Shown here: in pieces, positions 39,233-53,369 of the stretch | Numbering within the stretch: position 1 is the first letter of the stretch | Layout: each line of letters starts with the position of its first letter | Assembly: GCF_900090045.1 (NCBI RefSeq) | Contig: NC_041788.1 | Span: forward strand, 62,001-126,000 | Source: Plasmodium malariae | Taxonomy: Eukaryota; Apicomplexa; Aconoidasida; Haemosporida; Plasmodiidae | Direction: 5' to 3' | Length of the DNA: 64,000 nt | Notes under the pieces: generated by a model | The model's input: the letters and a program-made list of their open reading frames with translations, nothing else | Database searches by the model: none | Told to the model about the DNA's origin: nothing | Position numbers and translations under genes: made by a program

Positions 39233-41145
39233 CTGACAATAAAATATCAGTTTACGAATATATTCTTCTATGTGCATTACTAATATTTCCTAAAGATATA
39301 TTACACAACAATAAAATAATATATTTTAATCATTTACGATATAATATACTTATTTACTTATTATGATGCTATTATTATTATTATCATATATATACATATA
39401 TGTATAATATGAAGCAACTAAGAATATTAAACAAATTTCCTTGAGTGATATTATTATACCACATTATAGTAATTAGTATACCATCAACTATATAAAAGAA
39501 ATATAGAAGTTTTAACTAAAATAAAAATCTTCATTTTTCGATTAATGTTCCAATTATTTAATTTTATATTTCCTTTATGATAGTAATAAATTCATCATAT
39601 TTTCATAAGTACTAATAAAAATATTCTGTCATTTAAGTTATAGATTTTTTTTTTTTTCATTTCAAAAAAGTAATTAAATTCAGAAATTAAGTACAAATAT
39701 AATCTTTATAAAAGAAAAGATTATCTTAAAATTGTTTTAATAAATATTTGGAATAATAATATTTTTAGAAAAAGTAACATTTATTGCAATTAGTTTTTGT
39801 GTAGTAAACATATATCAAAAGCTAAAAACAAATAATAATAAATAAATAAAATACTTCATATAAATCCAAAATAAAACTCTTTCATTATAATCTTTTTTTT
39901 TTTCTGTTAATTTTCATCTTATCTAATAAAAAATCATTATTCAAAGATTTTGTTCTAATACATTTAAACAATATGGTACTTTACCAATATTTTTGAATGT
40001 AGTCTTCGAAATGAAAAAATAAATATAATATTAATTAAGAGAAAACAAATAACCTTAGTGCATAAAAAAAAATATATTGAAATAAAAAAAAATAATGTAC
40101 GCAAATAATACTAGTAAAATGTTAAAAATTAAAATGTATAATTTTAATAATCAAATATTAATTTAATTGTTATTGTTTTTAATTTATCATATATTATTTA
40201 TTATTGAAGATTTTATAAAATAAGATATAATAACCACTCAAATATTATTGTTTTAATATACATTTCTATAACTATATTATTGAAATTATTGATTTAAAAT
40301 ATAAATGTACATTATCCGCATAAATTACAGCAATATTGAAGTTATTATAATAAGTAAAATTTTCATATATCTTATATAATATATAAATATAACTATGTAT
40401 ATGTAATATAATAATTTTTTTTATCAACTAAGCATTTAATAATTATGCTATATCAAATTATATCAAAATATAATACTATATATAATATAAATGTAAGTAT
40501 AATATATTATAATTTTGTTTCTGCTATATATATTCCTTCTCTTATTTAATTAATAATTTTTATAAAAAATATTTTCAAAAATAATTACAAAATAGTAGAT
40601 AATTTCTAAAAAAATTTTACACTATATTTTTTAACAATAGATCTAAATATAACTGTTCTAAGAATATTTTCTGAATATATTCTAATACATATTTTATTTC
40701 TAGAATTTTTTTGTTGTATTATATCCTCATTAAAGCAATATTTTATCAATATATATTATGTATATAAATATATAATTGTTTTTCGAAATAAAATTTTGTA
40801 TAGTGAATTATAATATTAACACAATTATTTCCGTAACGTACTCATTAAATACTTTTTTATTTGTTTTATTTGAATAATATTATTTAATAGTATTTTAATT
40901 ATAACTTTTACGAAAAAAATTTTTTTAATTATAACTTTTTTATTGTATTTCATTAAGTACTACATTTATATTTATTTTAAAAACAAATCTAAAGAATTGT
41001 TATATCGACAAAATATAAAATAATTGAGTCAAGTTCTAAGTTATTCGTGTGCTTATTTTTTTTGAAAAATATTAAATATATCTAGTAAAATATTATATAA
41101 GCTTTTACAACTTTAAAAATATCTATTATATAACAAAATACACAA
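39233..41145. other. Intergenic
   Basis: The tail of duplication copy 2, then A+T-rich DNA. Near 40893-40930 the word 'ttttaattataactttt' occurs twice in close direct repeat. No gene supported. Confidence 0.5.
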
Positions 41146-41952
41146 ATGATCATTTTTTTTATTAGAGCCTTTATTTTTTCCTGTCTAATATGGATATTCA
41201 AATATTATGACGAGGTATCATAGTTATTATACTTAATTTTTTTCCTTTTTCTTTTTTATTTTATGTTTTTACATGAGAGGAATATTTTATTCATATAATA
41301 TATAAATATATATTTTTTTAATATGAACTTATAGTCAAATATCTGCGATAAAACTCGGAACAAGGAATTGAACATAAATAACATATTAAATATTAAATAT
41401 AGCAGATTGTTAAGCAGTGAAATAAGAGCATCTCTGGAAGATAAACATAAATGTTTAAAAGAAAAAATATATGATTTAAAAGGAAAAAGTACTGCATCAT
41501 TTGAAAAAAAACCATATGCATTAAAGCAAAATAACTTTTTTCAAGAAGAAGATAATGAATCAATATACAATTATACGTATCAAGAAGAATTGAATTATTT
41601 TATCCCACGTAAAAAACCTCAAAAACATGGAGCTTCTAACGTTAAGAATAATTTAAAAGAAAAATCTTCTACATTAAAACATTATAATAATATTCAGAAC
41701 AATAAAAACATACACAAATCTTTAAAAAAGTTATACTCAGAGAATGATTCATCTTTAGACAATATCAGCTCAAGTAATAAACGTAATTGTATTATTAAAA
41801 AAAATAAAATTAATTTTAGTACAAGTTATGATCGTAAACGTCCAGTAAGATCTGCAATTTTGTTTTTGTTTACTATGCATATAGCACTTGCATTTTTTCC
41901 GTTAACTGCGATTTTTGTTGTGTATTATAATAACGGAGAAGGCCAAGAATAA
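41146..41952 (+). CDS. Plasmodium exported protein, two exons, unknown function
   Basis: Exon 1 is 41146-41214 (23 codons, MIIFFIRAFIFSCLIWIF and onward) and exon 2 is 41335-41952. The 120-bp phase-0 intron has a GTATCA donor and a TTATAG acceptor. The product is about 228 aa: hydrophobic leader, a Lys/Asn-rich segment opening with 'SNIC', a PEXEL-like RLLSS at about 47-51, a long charged and Ser-rich middle with no clear fold, then one hydrophobic segment (about 198-220) just before an acidic 'NNGEGQE' end. Leader plus RLLxx plus a C-terminal TM suggests export to the host cell. It lacks the fam-l and fam-m blocks and has one, not two, TM segments. I do not recognise the family. The exon 2 opening 'SNIC' is shared with the gene at 60639-61478. 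Confidence 0.75.
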
Positions 41953-44900
41953 TTATGTCTCTTATTAGTTCATATTATAATACATAGTATATTTGTATTA
42001 CTAGTAAAATTGTTTTCATATTTCATTCTGCTTCCTTGGAAAATACAACTGTTTTAAATTAATATACATAAAACTATCTCATAAATTAATCTAAGTATAG
42101 TAAAAAGTGGGAAACAATTATTCATTGCAAAAATTTAATTCTATAAATTTATTTTAGTAATCTGAAAGAAAATATAATTTTATATATTCAATTGTAAAAA
42201 AATGTATGCCACCAATACAATTATCTAATATATATGAATTTTTTATATATTTTTGCACTTATTATTAAAAAATTGTCTTTATATAATTTTATATTTCTTG
42301 TAATATAAATATATATTCTGTACTTTAATTTTTAGTTTAAATTATTAAGGATTTGTAATATAATTAAAAATTTACTTTCTAGCGATATATATATATATAT
42401 ATACTTTAATAAATTTTGCTTATTTTTCATATTATGACGTTTACATATTTAATATATACAATTAAAAATATTTATATAAAGTATAATATTACATTTCAAA
42501 ATATTATAATCATATCTACACAAGTTAAATAGTAAAATATTTACAAATTATGTAATGTTCACTTTAATAATCAATTTTTATATAATTCAGTATATCCTTT
42601 ATATGGAGATAGCTATAATATTTCTATGTATAACTACATATTTTGCTTTAAAATAAAAAAAACTTAAAAAATTTCCCTTTCTTATTTCTAATATTAATTA
42701 GAGAAGGCGTAAGTAGAACATATATTTATAGGGATTCGCATCATTATTGAAATTCGAATAATTTTTAAAGAATTGTTTTAGTATTATCAACTAGTCTAAA
42801 ATGTTCTGTTAAATATGTATAAGAAATACATTAGGTGATAATGTTGATATAGTGTTATATAAAACGTATATCTGTTCTACATTTACTTAAGTTATTCACT
42901 GCTTAGATGATAAAATAATTAAGAAAAGACATATATATATATGTATATTAAAGCATTTAAACGAAAGCTATATAATAGGTATATACAAACTGAATAATTT
43001 AAATATATTTACTATTTATTCAAATATTATTAATTAATTTTGGCTTAAATATTGGAAAGCATATTTTTTATATACTCCTAAGAACTGTGCTACTCTTTTG
43101 ATACTTCACTAATAGTATCATTGAATATGTTGAATATTTCATGCAATTTGCCATGATTATAGAATTAGCAACAATAAAAGCCTTATTTTGTTAATAATAT
43201 GTTTTAGTTTTTTTATTGTATAAGGATACCCTTATTTTTTTTTAAATTAATTTTTGGATTGAGTTATTTCTTTACCTTTTTCTAGTTAGTGTAATGTATG
43301 TATATTAGCACAGTTTAAATAAACATATTAGAGAATTATAACTATGGGAATGATTAAAGGACTATTAGTTAATTATTCTTCAAGTGTTTTGACTTTTGTA
43401 TTTATCCTTTTATACAGAATTTTTCATTCCATCTGTCTATACACAAAAAATTAGTTAATTAATAAGCATGATGTAATATATCCCCTTGACTGTTTATCAA
43501 TTTGCTTGTCCAATATTCTATAGAATTTTAAATTTAGGATAATAGTATATATATATATATATATATGCATTTTAAATTAATACTTTTTTGTGGATAAATA
43601 TTTTACTAGAAATATATGGATGTCCATTGTGCGCTTTGTATTCCCTGTATGGTATTAATAAGTAAAATACATTATATATATTATTAGTGATATTCTAAAA
43701 TATAAGAAGTTAATAAATTAATAAATTTAACACTTTTGCGATAATTTATATGATTTGTGATTATATATAATGTAATAGTACGAGTATTTTTATCATCATA
43801 TCTATTACGTATTTACAAAAGGTTATTGCCTCGATTAAACTTTTAAAAAATATTTCTTAAACCTCTAACGAACTACAAAAATTTTCTAAATAGGTGAAAA
43901 GGTGAGAAAAAATAATATATTTTTTTAATATATTTTTAGTAGAAGATATATAGGAATATAAAATATTTATTAATAGATGTTATATAATTGAGATACATTG
44001 GTGTTTTATTCGTTTATCCATTCATTTGACCAAATGAATATGCATATAATTTTATATATCTATTTACAAACTTAGTAAATATATAACAAATAAATGAAGT
44101 ATATAAGTCTTTTTTACACATTATTGTATACACTGATATAGATTATAATACCATATAATATAATTTGAAACAGTAAATTTAAATGAATGAATTATATGGA
44201 AAATATACTCCTTTAACACAGTCATTCAATTAACGAAAATGTTACATGAAACATATTTTCTCATTTAAACAATGAATAAATTATTTAATTTTATTTTATA
44301 TTTTTTCAAATTAATGTTCGTCAAAAATGTATATAAAACAATATTAATTATTGTATATCTAATTGTTCTCTAAATATACCTGTTATTTTAACTGCTGAGT
44401 AATATTATAATGTGGTTACCTTAAGAGTATATTAATATTTACACTTAAACTGAACTTACAAAATAACTAGCAAAAGTGAATAATTTTTATTTTTAAATAC
44501 TTTATTTTTAAACAGTATAATAATAAGTAATACCATATTATATATGATTAGCAGAAAAGAATTTTTTGGAAAAAATATTAAATTTGGATATTTTTCGAAT
44601 ATGTTACTTTTTTCATATAATATTATATTCTTTAGGACATAAAAAATGTGAAGTATTTAATAATTATTTGCACATTTTTCTAAAAATAAATTCTGTATAT
44701 CACTACGTACATTCAAGAATAAAGAAAATGTTATCATTGTCCTTTCAAGTTAACGTTAAACTAAAAAGTAGAGCAATAAAAGGAATAAGTCTGAGGTGAA
44801 TTTTTAACTTAAACATTAATAAATTAATGGATTAATTGGTTCACTTGTTATACATAATATATTGAAGTATAAGATATTTAAAGTAATAAATAAAAATAAG

Positions 44901-45726
44901 CGAGGATTATAAAAATAATTTGTATATCTAATGGTAATTATATGATGACTATGATTAGAAATTACGAAGCGTATAATTTATGGAATTTAACATATGGAGA
45001 TTCCCGAAATATAAAATAAATAATCTAACATAATAAGAAAAAATTTTTATAAAAGGATTTAAGGAAGATATATTTCAACAAAAATAATTAAAGCATTTTA
45101 TTTACATTATGCAATGTCCACTATTGTATTATTAGGTAATTCTGTGTAATCTTATGAGTGACAATAATGTAATCTGTACAACTGTTAATACCTCTAATCA
45201 AAGAAAGTATATAACATAATAAGTAAATTATAAGAACAATATAAATAAAAATTAACATATGATACCTTTTGAAAATATTTGCAATACTATTATTTTTTTT
45301 ATTCACTGTATAATGAAGTATTAAATATTTTATTTTTTCTCTAATGAAACTTAAGAAAACTTAGTTTTATATTCATTTTTGCATTGCATGTAAACAAATT
45401 ATAATAATATGAGCATAATAAAATATTATATTTATGTATCAAAACAAAAGCATACTATGCGGACCAACAAGTTAAGTAAACAAAAAATAAATTAAATTAA
45501 ATATAATGTAAATGTAATATGTAACATAAAAATATTTATTTTCTCTTATGCATAAAATTGACAGAAAATAAATCTTCTTTCCATGTATATTATTATATAC
45601 TATATAGCTTGTAATATTACATTCTTAATTTTCATGTGTTATAATTTTATTAAAACATGCTAATAATCGACTCTTTTCCGAATTGCAATATTTTATATGT
45701 TGTTGTTTTTAAAACACAGAATGATT

Positions 45727-45758
<32 letters not shown>

Positions 45759-47043
45759 AAAAAAATAAGAAAACATTCTCTAATATTTTCTTAATTACTA
45801 ATATAATAAATTATATTTTAGTTCATTTATCATTAAACAAAAGAAAATATATAAAAAGGATTAAATAATCCGTACAAATTGTTCCTCATAATAATGTTCC
45901 TTTAAAATTTTTTTTTAGTTTTTATGAAAAGTTAAATAAATATTGCAAATATATTTCCCAAATTTAGTATTCAACTATATTTGAATTGTGCTAATTATCT
46001 TTTAATTATCCTAAAAATAATATTTTTATTACGCTCGATAGATAAATATATTATATTCCAATTTTTTAATGTAATTAACAATTTAAAGTTTTTATTAAAA
46101 ATGATTCATTTGATTGGTTTATTTCTGCATAAAAGCATGGATTAACAATTTAATATACACTATGAGCACTGTAATAATATAACAAAAAAAAAAATATTGA
46201 CTTAAAATTTATTGTGGTCATTAATAGAGGTGAATAATTTGTATTCTTCTTATATATAGTCTACCTAAAAAATAATTAAGTTATTAATAAAATAAATACG
46301 TTTTAATTAAGATTTTTTATCATATTAAAAACAATTTATTTGTTTGTGTTTTATTTTTTGTTTTCTCCAAATATTCTTCTTTCTAATTACATATTTATAA
46401 TTTTTGTAATATTAACTCAGTAATTTATGGTAATGCGCCTATAATATTATAGCGTATTGCATATAATAGGGTAAAAGATAAAGTTTTAATGGAGTGTTAT
46501 TATACTTATTTATGGTACAATTATTTCCAAAAAAGTATATTTTATAATTTTACAAAGATACCATATTAAAAGATACATACAAATATTTAAAACTATAAAA
46601 GTGTTTGAAAAAAAATATGATAAAGCATTGCAATTTTTAATTTTTTATAGTAAAAATTATATTTTTTATTAAAGAAATTCGGAAAATAATATTTACATAT
46701 GTACAAATATATATATATATAGAATAAATTTTATTTATATTACATTCCTTTTTTTTTTACTCTTTACTATTTACCGCATCAATGTTAAAGTTATTTAGAT
46801 TTTAATTAACAATATTAATGTAATATAAACAATACAATTATAATTTATTTTAAAAAATAAATTAGTGCCAAATTTCTTTAAGAAATATGTAAATAGATGT
46901 AATTACTAATAAAAAAAAAAAAAAAAACGCTTGAAATGAGCCATTTGTAAATATGTCGTAATAGTTTATACGTAAATATATACATATATACATAGTATTA
47001 ATCATTTAATCTAGTACATATATCTTAAAACTGATAGAAAATT
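41953..47043. other. Intergenic
   Basis: Five kilobases with no convincing gene. (TA)n tracts occur at about 42385-42402, 43548-43566 and 45727-45758. Open frames at 44566-44799 plus and 45121-45306 minus have no motif, intron signals or family resemblance. The last part is the upstream region of the second pir gene. Confidence 0.55.
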
Positions 47044-48923
47044 ATGGAAATTGAAGATCCAGATTATGTACATTTTCATTATTCATAGAAATAATAATAT
47101 ATATTCCCATTTATTATAAGGCCATTTTTCATGTATAAAATAAGAAAAATTATTCTTTGTAAGAAGTATTTATGTATTTATATAATCTATTTTATCAATT
47201 CAATTTTTAGGATGAAATTTTAAAAGAGTCGTTTCCATATAAGTTATATGAAGAATTGAATAAACAGGTAGAAAATGTAACAGATGGTCAATATTGTAGT
47301 GAATTTGAAAATTTAAAACAAGATTACAAAGATAAATCTGTTGAACTTTGTAATAAAGTAACACAACTTTTAGATTTTGTAGTTAAAAAGAAAAAATCAA
47401 AAGAGTTTAAAGACTATTGTTCACATTATAAATACTGGGTATATCAAGAAATAAGGAAATTGTTTAATGAACGCTCATCAAATAATGATATCGCAGAAGT
47501 AATTAAAAAATTTATTAAATTACAGACTACTATTTTCTCTAATCACCAAAAGTATGGTTGTTCTTTCGGCTTTGGTACAAAGGATTTTATAGAATTGAAT
47601 TATAAAATAGAGGAAAAATATTTGTATGATTATTTTAAAAATTATAATACTATTAAAAGTAGTGATACATGTTCTAAAGTTAACAATGATAAATATAAAA
47701 AATACCTTAAATCGATCGTTAAAGTATATAATGATTTAAAGGAATATTGTTGTTTATCAGAGAATTGGGACTGTTCACATTATTTTTTGAGTTGTAAAGA
47801 TGAGTTTGATCCGAGTAAATTATTATCCGCTTTAGGATCTGAAGAAAAAGGAAATTGTGATGGACTAAAAACTATTACAGCTGTATTCAATGATAAAAAA
47901 TCAGATTCTGAGGCGTTCAGTTCAGATTTTTTGAAATCACTTAATTATGGTGCATGTTATAGTCCCAACAATGGTACATTCACATCAGGTGATAGAGCAC
48001 ATCAATTTTGTAATTTATACACAGCACCCGTACAATTATCTAGTAGTGTAACTATAGTTAGAATTAATGAACCTCAAGGAAATGGTGATAGATCCCCTGC
48101 AGGTAATTCGAATTCAATGAGGGGGAAAGATCAAGGACAAGTAAAACAATCAAAAAGAGTTTCACCAAAAGAAGTTACAGATGAAACAAACGAAAATGTA
48201 GGGGATTCAGGTAGTTACGGGGAACATAAAAAAAAAACATCTCCTGATGAAGATACACATGTTACATTTAGATGGAAATTGGATACAAGCGGACAATTAA
48301 AATGTCCAACTACAAGTACAAAGAAAGCTGAATTAGGAATTTGTGATTATATGGAGGAATTGATTGAAGGTGGTTTTGCTACAAAAACAAAATCTGGGAT
48401 GTATAGATTGAATATTAAAACGAATTGGACCACTGATGATTTAAGAACGTATCGTGAAAGAATAAGGAGTAGAAGATCAACTCATGAATTAAATACAGAT
48501 TATTTTAATATATTAAATAACATTTTTGTTCGTATTTCCACTGCAGTTACTCTAGTAATGGGAATCATTTTTATATTTTACCTTTTTTTTAAAGTAAATA
48601 CCAAATCAATTTTTGTGCTATGTATACATTAGTAGTTACCATTTATAACACATTTTTCTTAAAATATTGTAATTGTGAAATAAACAAATTATACATGTTT
48701 TTTACTTTCATTTATATATTAGTTTACTCCCTTCGGATCACGTTTACGTAGACATAGAAAAAGGCAACAAAGGTATAGGCTTGATTTCACCGATTTAAGT
48801 ACACGCAAACGACCAAGGCGCTTCTTAAAACGTACTTATAGGCATTCTGATAGGAGGAGATTTAACGTATTAAATATAGAAGATGAGCTTCATTCATCAA
48901 AAGATTTACAAAATATCAACTGA
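47044..48923 (+). CDS. pir: Long PIR-type protein (three exons)
   Basis: Exons are 47044-47067 (eight codons, MEIEDPDY), 47211-48593 and 48723-48923. Introns are phase 0 (143 and 129 bp) with GTACAT and GTAAAT donors. Exon 2 opens with 'DEILKESFPYKLYEELNK', a PIR-like start. The product is about 535 aa, much longer than the first pir. A Cys-rich helical ectodomain (about 35-290, with 'DYCSHYKYWVYQEI' near 75-88) is followed by a low-complexity Ser/Lys/Gly/Glu stretch (about 295-360), a further compact segment with two Cys (about 362-440), a TM (about 447-468) and a 66-aa Arg/Lys-rich tail beginning 'FTPFGSRLRRHRKRQQRY'. The short-long-short plan and the FTPFGS tail support PIR. The extra length leaves open a different Plasmodium surface family with a similar tail, such as STP1-like. 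No lesion seen. Confidence 0.82.
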
Positions 48924-49486
48924 TATATATCAAAGATATTAAGAAGCCCACAAAATTGGATTATATAAACATTTCTATTAAGTAGAAATGATAAAGATCA
49001 AGCAATAAAAAGAGGAGCATAAATAAAATATAGACACTTTTATTTTTAACTTTTTATATATATTTTTTTATTTGTCCTTTTAGAATAACTTATTTTTTCT
49101 AACTTTTTGTCCAATAATTTTTTTGTATTTATTTAATTTTTTTTTTAATTTAATTTGAAGTTGCAATAATATTTGTTTTATATATGGAAAAAAGAACTAA
49201 AAATTGCCTACCTAAGAATAGTTTAAGATTCTTATGTACCACAATTCAAATGCGTATATTGTCAGAGCATTTTAGTTTTATTTAATTATACTCATAGAAT
49301 TGTACCCTGACTTCTTGTTATGTGTTCTTAAAGCATAACACATATGATATATATTATAGTTATGTTTAAAGTAAAAATAAATTTGAATTTATTGAATTTA
49401 TTTGGAACTAGTAATATAGCCTTTAAATTAGCACAATGTATGGTTAGTAAAAAAAAATTGATTTAACTCGTGAAATAAAAACCTAC

Positions 49487-49526
<40 letters not shown>

Positions 49527-52500
49527 TAAAAATATACTTATCAAATTATGATTAAATATTATATAATAATCAGTATTCAAACTATTTGGTTTTTCAATAA
49601 AAAGTATATATTCATATTTAACCATGTCTTTTGGATAAAATAACTTTGTATCTGAAGAACACAGTTTTTATATATATAATGCAAATATTATATACATAGC
49701 GCAGAAGACGTATTAAACGTGTTTATGGATTTTTGTATTGGTAATATATATTAAATATTAGAGTAGTACATAGAAACTCTATAAAAATAAACTAAAAAAA
49801 GTTCATCATTTAAAATTTTAATACAATTATTTGTATCAAATAAAACGAGAAAAAAAGCAGATATGATAATTTAATATTTAATCCAAGGTATCCAAAAAAA
49901 TATCTAATATTTTCTTTCTTGATATATACATAAATACAATTTTAGGTGCAGTTTCATCAGAAATTACAATAAAAACAATTTTATCGTCTAAACTTCGGAT
50001 ATTCAGAAAAAGCAATTTTAACTCATATTGGTACAGAAAAAAAATATATATAAAATAAAATGCAAAAACGAAAGATTAAAAGAGAAAAGAAAAAAATATT
50101 ATTAACCCTCTTATATTTTGACAATTCAAAAAGTGTATAATAATATCATTTTACAAATATATATATTTCTTATATATTTTTCCTAACTTGGAAAATTGTT
50201 TCCTATGGATAAATTATAAAACCATAAATATATGTTAATTTAGCTTCCTCCCACATACAACTATATAAATAAGTAGAACAATACATCCATTGCATATGTT
50301 TACATGCATATCACTAATTGTAACCTTCCATTAAAATATATATTTAATTTTGTGTAAAGACGTCAGTATGATTAAGATATCGTAGAGAAATTACTTTGAA
50401 TACACAGAATATATAGCACAGAAAAATTTTTAATAGTTTCAAATGCAATATTATATAAGGAAAATAAAATAAGAATTACTTTTTATAACTTTTCTTATTT
50501 TTTTCTTAAAAAATTTATTTCGATTAGTATCGCGATAGCTACAATAGAAATAAATGATACATGCAAATATATACAACATAAATATGCGTTAATAATTTAG
50601 AATTTATTTTTATTACTGAATATAGGAAAAACGAAAAATCGTGTTAAAATGTATTTTCATATAATAAATTACTTCTATAGATTACTCTATTTTTATATTA
50701 TTTATAATCGGAAATATATTTTTAGCGCGTTAAAAAATTAAAATAAAATTTGATTTCCTTTTTTTGCAACTTTTTAAAACAATTGGGCTCAACCATTTTG
50801 GTAACATTATTTTTATGGAAACATTTCATAGTATACATTTCAATCAAATAAATAAATGTATATATATATATGTATATATATATATGTGTGTGTATCCCTT
50901 TATCCATTCTGAACTATGCTTCCATCCTATAATACTACGGAGAAAGAAACATGACGATCTGGAAAAATGTAAAAAGCGATCTCGGTCGTGAACATCAGAG
51001 CCTACGTATATCAATCCGAAACATAGGCTATTACATATATCCTGTGATTCTTGATTATCCGTTTAAAATTAAAATAACATTTAACTGAAAATTAGTTATA
51101 ATATAACTATAAGCAAACGTGCAAATTGAGTCATATCTGTACTTGAGATTAATGAAGAAAAACAGGAAAAGTGACACATAGAGGGCACAAAAAAGAAAAA
51201 AATATATATTGCATAATTAATAATTAAGAAGTTATTAAAATGTATAATTTATATAGCTTTAAATATATCGACTATATTGTAAAAGGAACAGTATTTAAAA
51301 ATAAGAAATTCTTATAAAATTTCATGCAATAACATTTATAAATATATATATTAAGTCAAGTGTCATTCTTTGAAGGATAAAAAATGATGAAATATATATA
51401 TAATAGTAAGCATTTAAGATATTCTGCACAACGAAGGAATAAGAGGAATATGTGTATTAAGTATCACCAACTAAAAAGATAGAATGCCCTAAATTGACTA
51501 AAATTCTAGAAATAATTCAATAAATATTATAAAGAAATAATGATAAGAATATAAGCAAAAAGAACTTGTGCAAAAGCTTAACAAAATAATTAAGAGGAAG
51601 AGAAAGGTTAAAATATGTAATACAATAATGCTGTAAAGTAAATATCAGTTTCATATGATCTTTCTTTATTGATCACACAAATACATAAAAAAAAAAAAAT
51701 TGTTTACTCACCTATATTTATATACAATTATGTATAAATGTACAACAAAAATAAAACATAGTAATGTATGATTTTAATAATTTTAATTAATGCATAATTG
51801 AATAATTTAAATTATTTATTATTTATCCTTTTATAAGGTCAAAATGATTTATTAAGTGGTAATATATTTTTATTATTTTAGGAAATTTTTATTATCTTAT
51901 AATAAATAAATAATCAAAAAAAAAAATGTTTATTTTAATACTATATTGCAAAAATGACGTATATAATTTTATATAATAATTTATTTATTATTCGTAAAGC
52001 TTATTCATTTTTTTTTTTTTTTTTGTTAGTTAATAATCTAAATATGATAGTTCTAATATATTTAATAGTATCCATTTTTCTATCATGATATAAGTTAATT
52101 TCTTATATAATGTAAAATAACTAATAATTCAATCATAATGTATTTTTAGAGTGTCATTAAATTATGTACGTATAGTTTTTTATGACAATTTTAAAATATA
52201 TAAAATTATTATTTTTTATTAATTTATCATTTTTTTTTTTTAATTATACCATCCTATTTCTAATCGCTTGAATAAAAAAAAAAAATTTTTATATGTCCAA
52301 ATTTTTATTTTTAATACTATTTCTTATATTACTAAAAATTTCGAACTGCTGTTAAATGCAATTAAATCTAAAATCACATAGTAAAATTACGTATAATAGT
52401 GTTAAAAAAAGTATAAGATTAATTTATCTTATATAAGATAATAAAAGTAAACTATCTTAAGTTGTATATTTTTGATCTCAAACAAAAAATTAATCACTTT

Positions 52501-53369
52501 TGATTAAAAAATATATATTTATAATATTCCATTACTGCATTTAAATTAAATTCTATTAAATCATTATTATTATTCATATTTTTTGTTATTTTAATGTATT
52601 GCTCATTGTCAAACATTTATACTATAATTACTCTCTTAGTTTGAACAATTATTTTTATTCTGTTGTAAAATGAATACCGTTGTAATTATTCTAGAATAAT
52701 TATTCAAGCCTTAAAGAAATTATTTATTTTCATAGTACCATTAAACTAATGCACATAGTATAAGTAAAAATTTACATAAATAAAAGAAAAAAATTATTTA
52801 AAAGTAAATGAAACACACAAAAGTTAAAAGTTATTTTGTCACATAAAAAATATCATTATTTATTAATTCCATTTAATTATAAATTTCCTATTTGAAAAAT
52901 AGTTTACATCTTATCATTCCTAAATTGCTCCCTATACTTCATTATCTTATAACCAGAAAAATATTAAAATTCCATGTTATGCAGTATACTCATCTCCATA
53001 CAGTGTGTACAAACTTCTTAATTATTTTTTTTAAAATATATACAAAAAAAAAAAAAAAAATATGAAGACATAATCTAAAAGAAAAATTATAAAGAATTGT
53101 ACGCGGCACATACTAGAAAAACAAACAGGAATACGCAAAATTTAATATATATTATTACTAAATCCTTCATCTTCAGAATATAAATAGGAATTAGAAAAAA
53201 AACACATAAAACATATAAATCTACACCAAGGAATTTACACAAAAGTAATTATGATTTCTATTCCATATTAAACAACCAATATATACTATTCTACTAATAT
53301 GTATTCTTATGTCACAACAGTTCATGCGAAAATGAAAAAGTAAGACACAATAATAAAAATAAAAATACA
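48924..53369. other. Intergenic
   Basis: This contains a 35-base T run (49489-49523), a patch of higher G+C at about 50900-51020, and a purine-rich stretch at 51360-51640. In that stretch a 31-codon reading is open from 51384 before many stops, possibly an old coding relic. No functional gene can be supported. Confidence 0.5.
49489..49523. repeat. Poly-T tract (35 bases)
   Basis: Uninterrupted T homopolymer, the longest in the window. The Lys-only stretch in the minus-strand open frame at 49428-49625 is an artefact of it. Confidence 0.92.

Larger units (their letters stand above)
35871..39810. repeat. Segmental duplication, copy 2
   Basis: The counterpart of 18532-22600 in the same orientation, covering the fam-l intron, exon 1, 5' flank, the T run at about 36939-36956, the (TA)n tract and the upstream pseudogene. 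Similarity runs to at least 'aaagtaacattt' (about 39775), matching 'aaagtaacactttt' (about 22555). The boundaries are approximate. Confidence 0.8.

Noticed and set aside
44566..44799. 77-codon plus-strand open frame
   Set aside because: A short 'VHSRIKK' piece resembles pir exon 3 text only superficially. There is no FTP motif, splice acceptor or upstream pir exon.
49428..49625. Open frame with a long lysine run
   Set aside because: The lysines are the translation of a 35-base T homopolymer read on the minus strand.
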